Below the pieces are notes generated by a model. That model had not been told where the DNA came from. It worked only from the letters and a program-made list of their open reading frames with translations, and searched no databases. Shown here one piece after another: positions 58,963-64,000 of a DNA stretch of 64,000 nt. The translations under genes and the position numbers were made by a program. Source of the DNA: Cheiracanthium punctorium (Eukaryota; Arthropoda; Arachnida; Araneae; Cheiracanthiidae); NCBI GenBank assembly GCA_038373885.1, contig JAWZYV010013275.1:1-64000 (forward strand). The letters are read 5' to 3'. Every line of letters starts with the position of its first letter. Position 1 is the first letter of the stretch.

Positions 58963-59132
58963 AATGTCATTCTATAAGAAAATTTCGAGTGCAATGAGTT
59001 GAAAAATCTCGAAGTTATTTATATTCTGCGGAAATTTCTGAAAATATTACATTTTAAAATTCATTTATGCCAATACTGAACATAATGCTTCAGCACTCTT
59101 TCCCAAATAGTGTTATTTCCATAATTTACTTT
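58963..59132 (+). repeat. 170-bp direct repeat, copy 1
   Basis: Identical to 61107-61276 except one C/T difference (about 59036 versus 61180). No TG...CA ends and no coding. The copies are 2144 bp apart in the same orientation. Confidence 0.9.
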
Positions 59133-61106
59133 AGGTTAATTTCCATAATCATTTTAGGTTATCTTCCCCTATGTGATAGTATAGTTTGGTTATTTGAGTA
59201 CCATTTTATGTATCTATATTATATAAAAATGCGTTGATGGATATGTTAGTTTGAAAAAATATATCTCTGGTAGGCATTGCTCAAAGGGAAAAAATTGATG
59301 ACAATTAAATCACAATTAACGATTGAAGATACAAATATTTAGTTAGTAATCACGATTAATGAAATCATTAAACGTCTTACTGACCGAAAATTTCGATTTG
59401 ATAATCGTGATTAATAACAATCGTTAAATTTTAGCCATTAATCGGGATTAATTTTTTCTCAAATCTCTTGGCAGATGTCTGTGATTTAGAAATCACAGCT
59501 CAAATAATTCAATATTGGTCAGGATTCTTGTATAAAATGAACGGAAAAGTTTGAACTGCGAAATAAAAATACTCTATAAAGGAGTACTGTGACAATCTTT
59601 CACATCGAAAAATAAAATATTACACAAAATACTATTTTATAAGGCATTTAAAATCTCTTTACAGGGTTATATTTCAAACTGTAATATCAGTTTGGCTAGA
59701 AAGCACATCATGTTCCATACTTAAACAGTTTTACATTCATTTTGTGCAAATTTCAAACATACTTATATTTTTTATATTAAATCATCGATTTTCAGCAAAT
59801 ATTTTTATAAACATTTATCTGTTTTACTGAAAATGTATTCCCATTCACTCTTTTTTTAAACTTTTACCGTTCTACCTCACAATTCTTTTTAATTCATCTT
59901 ATAAAAGTAAAGTAACCATTTTTCTCCGCTTTGCTTAAAAGGGTCCATTTATAATTCCAAAAATGCGCACATGCGGTGAAAAGAGCGAGGCGGAGTTGAG
60001 AGATAAGAGGTCTTCAAAATCAATTACTTTTCGTCCTTTGATTATTTGGTAAATGAAATATGATACTTCAAAATACCTAAGCAAATATTTACAAAGGCAT
60101 TGTTCTTTTACTTTTTAAAAATCTTGAATACGCATTCCGGGAGGTTTTTAAAAATATTTATAAGCATTTTCCCATTAAAGATTTTAATCAATTTTCTTAG
60201 GAAACAAATATTTCAGACATTTCGTTTGACAAATACATTTAATGACACTCGAAACCGTATGTATCACTTTTATTAACTTAAAGTAATTACGTTTTTGAAA
60301 GATTTAATATATATATAATTATATATATATATTGGAACATAACTGTGATTATCACGCTTTTTATTCTTTGTGGTACTCAATTACGTTAATTAGAAATTAA
60401 TAATCAACGTGAACGTGATGAGAAAATGAAATAAAAAAAAACACAGAAAAAGGTATGGTTATTGTCAGCAAAGTTAAATAAAATTTATATTAAGCAAAAA
60501 TGATGCTGTACGTCGTGGATATTAAATAAAAATAAAGAATAAAAATTGAATATGATGAGAAAATGAAATAAAAAAAAACCACTGAAAAAACATGGTTGTT
60601 TCTTGTAAGCAAAATTAAATAAAATTTATACTAAGCATAAATGCTGCTGTACGTTATGGGTATTAAATAAAAAGTGTTGGAATATCATCAATTAATAATT
60701 TAATAATATTAATCTATAACAATTTAACAAAGAACACTTCTGTTGTTGATTATGTATTCTTGAACTCTATTATTGCAAACCTGGTTTAAGGAAAGCTTCA
60801 TTTCACCTTGAAATTTATACGTTGATTCAGAAACTCATTTTAAGACCATTTCGTTAAGCATATAGCTCTTTTCTGTGAGTATTTTTTTTCGTAATAGTTT
60901 TAATTTTTCAAATTCGTTTCATTTTTCTTCTCCAAAAAATGATCTTCACAAAGTTTTCTCTGATGCAAAAGATTTATTTTTTCTGTAACACTTGTTATTA
61001 TTGCCCGTTTACATTTACTAAAACTAAATTCGACTGCACTAATGAAACAACACGGGATCAAAAAATTTGCTTTGCTATATGCTCAGTATGATCTCATTGT
61101 TAAAAA
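59133..61106. other. Unassigned sequence between the direct repeats
   Basis: AT-rich, no genes. 59310-59460 is rich in GATTAAT/ATTAATC words in both orientations. A TA run lies at about 60310-60330. Confidence 0.4.
60417..60690 (+). repeat. 137-bp tandem duplication
   Basis: GATGAGAAAATGAAATAAAA starts at 60417 and 60554. Both copies continue through GTTAAATAAAATTTATA and GCTGTACGT, with roughly 85 percent identity. Confidence 0.8.
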
Positions 61107-61276
61107 AATGTCATTCTATAAGAAAATTTCGAGTGCAATGAGTTGAAAAATCTCGAAGTTATTTATATTTTGCGGAAATTTCTGAAAATATTACATTTTA
61201 AAATTCATTTATGCCAATACTGAACATAATGCTTCAGCACTCTTTCCCAAATAGTGTTATTTCCATAATTTACTTT
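61107..61276 (+). repeat. 170-bp direct repeat, copy 2
   Basis: See copy 1. The sequence diverges abruptly after ATAATTTACTTT in both copies. Confidence 0.9.
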
Positions 61277-64000
61277 CTTTAGAAGATAAACATGCATGAG
61301 CATATAAAGTAAATTTACATAGCAAAACTCTATATATGTCGGAATATTTTCAAACGTAATCTGCATTTCACATTTATATCTCTTTCCAACTTAATACAAT
61401 GTCATCAGCGACGAAATCTTCTACTAAATCAATATGATAAATTTCATATCCGATTATTCAGGCGTTTGCAGACTTTGTACATTGATATCTATGAGTTGCC
61501 ATTGTAAATAGTTCTATTTACTGATATGAAGCTCTGCATAAAAGCTATCAAACCACCCGGCTTTTCGACTTTGGAAAATGAAGCCGTTTTATAATTACGA
61601 ATAACTTTCTGCGCGATATATTTTATAAATTTTGAATATTATTTGATGTGACTTATTAAGTGCAGTTTTCAGAAGTCTTTGTTCACATGAGTAATTAGAT
61701 TTATAGCATAATTTTGAAAAATGTTGGAAATTGTATATTTTTAAGGGATTAAAATTTTGAATATCGATATTCACCGGTATCAAAAATCACAAGCATTATA
61801 AAGTCAGTTGTTAAAGAATTAGAGATATTAGAAAGTTACCTTAAGGTTATAGACAATCAAGTTTAAGCAATCTAATTTGTAAGCAATTATTAATATGGTC
61901 TAATTTTTGTATGCAGGGGATTTATTTTTATATGCAAAAATGAACTCAACTCCAAAGTTTCGTTGATCTAAAAACATTGTCATGTGGCAGTGAAGGAATT
62001 TTGAATGAAGTTTAAAACTTAATCTTTTGAATAATCTAAGACGCAATTGTTTTCCTGAATTTCTATTCTAAAGTTAAATTTTGGATAAATACTAGTTACT
62101 ATTAGGCACGATATCTTAGTACCTCAATATTCCATAACAGTTCTGATCTACCGTTTTTTTAAAGGCATATTGACTTAGTTGGGTGCTTGTGTACGACTCA
62201 ACACGGTAAAATATTCTCTGGAACTGTACTTAACTTACTTATTTTGGAAGTAGGATGCAAGCATGGGAATATAGAGCAAATTTACGTGGCAATATCGCCT
62301 TATATATTTTTATATAAACTGTTTCAAACCTAACGCATTTTCACTAACAACGAACACATTTACAAAATCAATTTTAGACGTTTCATTTTCGATTATTCAT
62401 ACTTAATTTACTCCACCGAATTTTGTGCAAAATGATAAAGGTTCCCGGTTATACTTGCTCAAGCCATGGTATGTTCTGACAATAATGTGCACTAAGAAGG
62501 GAATGATAAATCTAAAATAAGTCTCCCCCTTCCTGCACCCAGGGATTTGGAGAATAATACGGAAGAGCAATATTGGGAGCAGATTAGCTATGCGCATCAT
62601 TACATTTTTCTGGCGATAAGAGAGAATATTCTAAAATTGGGTTTAAAAAAATAAAACTGAAAATGGGTTTGCCATGAGTTCAAAATTGTTTAAAATATGT
62701 ATAAAAATATACTGTATAAATGAAACTATGAATAATGATAATATCTGTAACAATTACTTCCAAGATATAAAAAAAAGATACGCAGGTGTTTCATTTAATA
62801 AAATACGTAAATATATTACACTGAAAAATTAGGTTCAGTGAAACGAGTTTTACGTCTTCTTATTTTCTGACTTTTTAGAGACTAGTGGATAAGCCACTGA
62901 ACATGATAGTTGTATGATTGTTAATGAATGGTGAGAAAAAGTGTTAGATGCTAGAATAATCAAACTGAGTAAAAATATCATAAATAATAGGCAATAGCAT
63001 GAATAAGTACACAAGTCCTATCGGTTCTGCAGATTAATATTTGTACAACCTGAAAATTACTTCGGAAAACATAAAATTTTTTTGCTAGTTCATTGTGAAT
63101 CAATATAAAATACTAATATAAGGCATTATGTTTGCTTTTCTTTCCAAAATTTAACAGCTTACAATGCACCCCTCTAGGAATCTACCAACAACGGGTTCTT
63201 GCGACAGTCTTTAAAAAATATTTAAACATGATGACAACAATAACAAACCATCGATTATACGTGTGGTTGGTGGTTGTAAACCGTGTTTTTATTCGTAAAT
63301 GTGTTACGGTTTCTCATGAAATGACCGCCATACTCAGGAAAGGGGGAAAAGATTCCAAGAAACATTCGAGGTGAAAGTTGCTTCTGTGTATGTAACAAAT
63401 CTATGTAATAAATTTAAAACTCAGTAAATCATCAATGTATGTTTGTTATTTTAACACGAAACCTTTTTGTGTCATATTAATCCATTAACTTTATACTATC
63501 AATTTTTTTTCAATGTTTGTGCTTTTAACGGACTTTAAACCATTTAAATTTAAATAATTATCATCTCAAATTAAACCGATATATTTTAACGAAAACTGTT
63601 TTCAAGTTTTACACAATAATAAATTCAGCATTCTTTTCTGCGGAAGGAACTGTAAATAAACTTTTAAAAGCAAGCGGTATTTCGGGACGTGACCCAGTTC
63701 CGAAACAGCCAACTTTTTTACGGATGAAAAGCTAATCAGAGATATTTTTTTCTGTTTTGAAATAAAAATAGAGGGCCTGAATTAACTTAAAAAAAGTGCA
63801 TGAAGTAAAGAATGAAAAAGTTACACCAGTAAAAGTCCTGCAAGTGGAATGTTTCGTTTATCGGTTGGATTATTAGGGGAATAGATAGAGGTCCTGTTTC
63901 GTTACCAAGAACAGTAGCAAATCATCAAAGGATATTTATTTGTTTGTATTGAATGTAAGACAGAGAAAATGGTATCTAGAGAAAAAACAGGGAAAATTGA
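61277..64000. other. Unassigned AT-rich region
   Basis: Only short frames (65 codons minus at 62403-62600, 80 codons plus at 63132-63374) without recognisable domains. No repeats identified. Confidence 0.4.

Noticed and set aside
58963..61276. Direct repeats as LTRs of a small retrotransposon
   Set aside because: No TG...CA termini, primer-binding site, purine tract or target duplication seen.

Overview
This window looks like arthropod nuclear DNA, probably chelicerate or insect, and a spider is my guess. It is AT-rich and intron-like, with no bacterial gene organisation. Almost everything recognisable is transposable-element (TE) debris of families common in arthropods: Helitrons, hAT, pogo/Tc1-mariner MITEs, tRNA-derived SINEs and one BEL/Pao LTR retrotransposon. 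I found no intact gene. No reading frame exceeds about 240 codons, and those with recognisable homology are broken TE proteins. Species and chromosome cannot be fixed from sequence alone.

Layout. 0.1-0.5 kb: fragment of an endonuclease/exonuclease/phosphatase (EEP) domain. 1.1-4.8 kb: a pogo-like DNA transposon whose left terminal repeat is split by a 1.97-kb insertion full of minisatellites, resembling a non-autonomous Helentron. 5-7.2 kb: Helitron and SINE scraps. 7.4-9.4 kb: a Helitron with TC...CTAG ends carrying a SINE and a small MITE; a second copy with the same nested insertions lies inverted at 50.2-52.1 kb. 11.8-16.5 kb: AT-rich repeats, a SINE and a long inverted repeat. 17.7-18.5 kb: a hAT element split by a pogo-type MITE. 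19.5-20.7, 30.6-31.7, 32.2-32.7, 33.7-35.6 and 38.8-40.9 kb: further Helitrons, the last two being inverted copies of each other. 42.7-44.0 kb: a second pogo-like copy. 45.7-46.9 kb: a tandem array whose 160-bp unit encodes the GDFN signature of an EEP nuclease. 48.1-49.4 kb: a hAT element with a near-perfect hairpin, abutting a pseudogene of an unnamed TE-associated family. 53.7-58.8 kb: a decayed BEL/Pao element invaded by a SINE and carrying a hAT fragment. 59-64 kb: two nearly identical 170-bp direct repeats, otherwise unassigned.

The elements give a relative chronology. BEL/Pao predates its SINE, which has a 14-bp target duplication. The hAT at 17.7 kb predates its pogo MITE, because the hAT copy at 57 kb preserves the empty TA site. 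The pogo-like element predates the Helentron-like insertion. Long stretches between elements (for example 22.4-25.9, 27.5-30.6 and 61.3-64 kb) contain nothing I can identify and may be intron or intergenic DNA.
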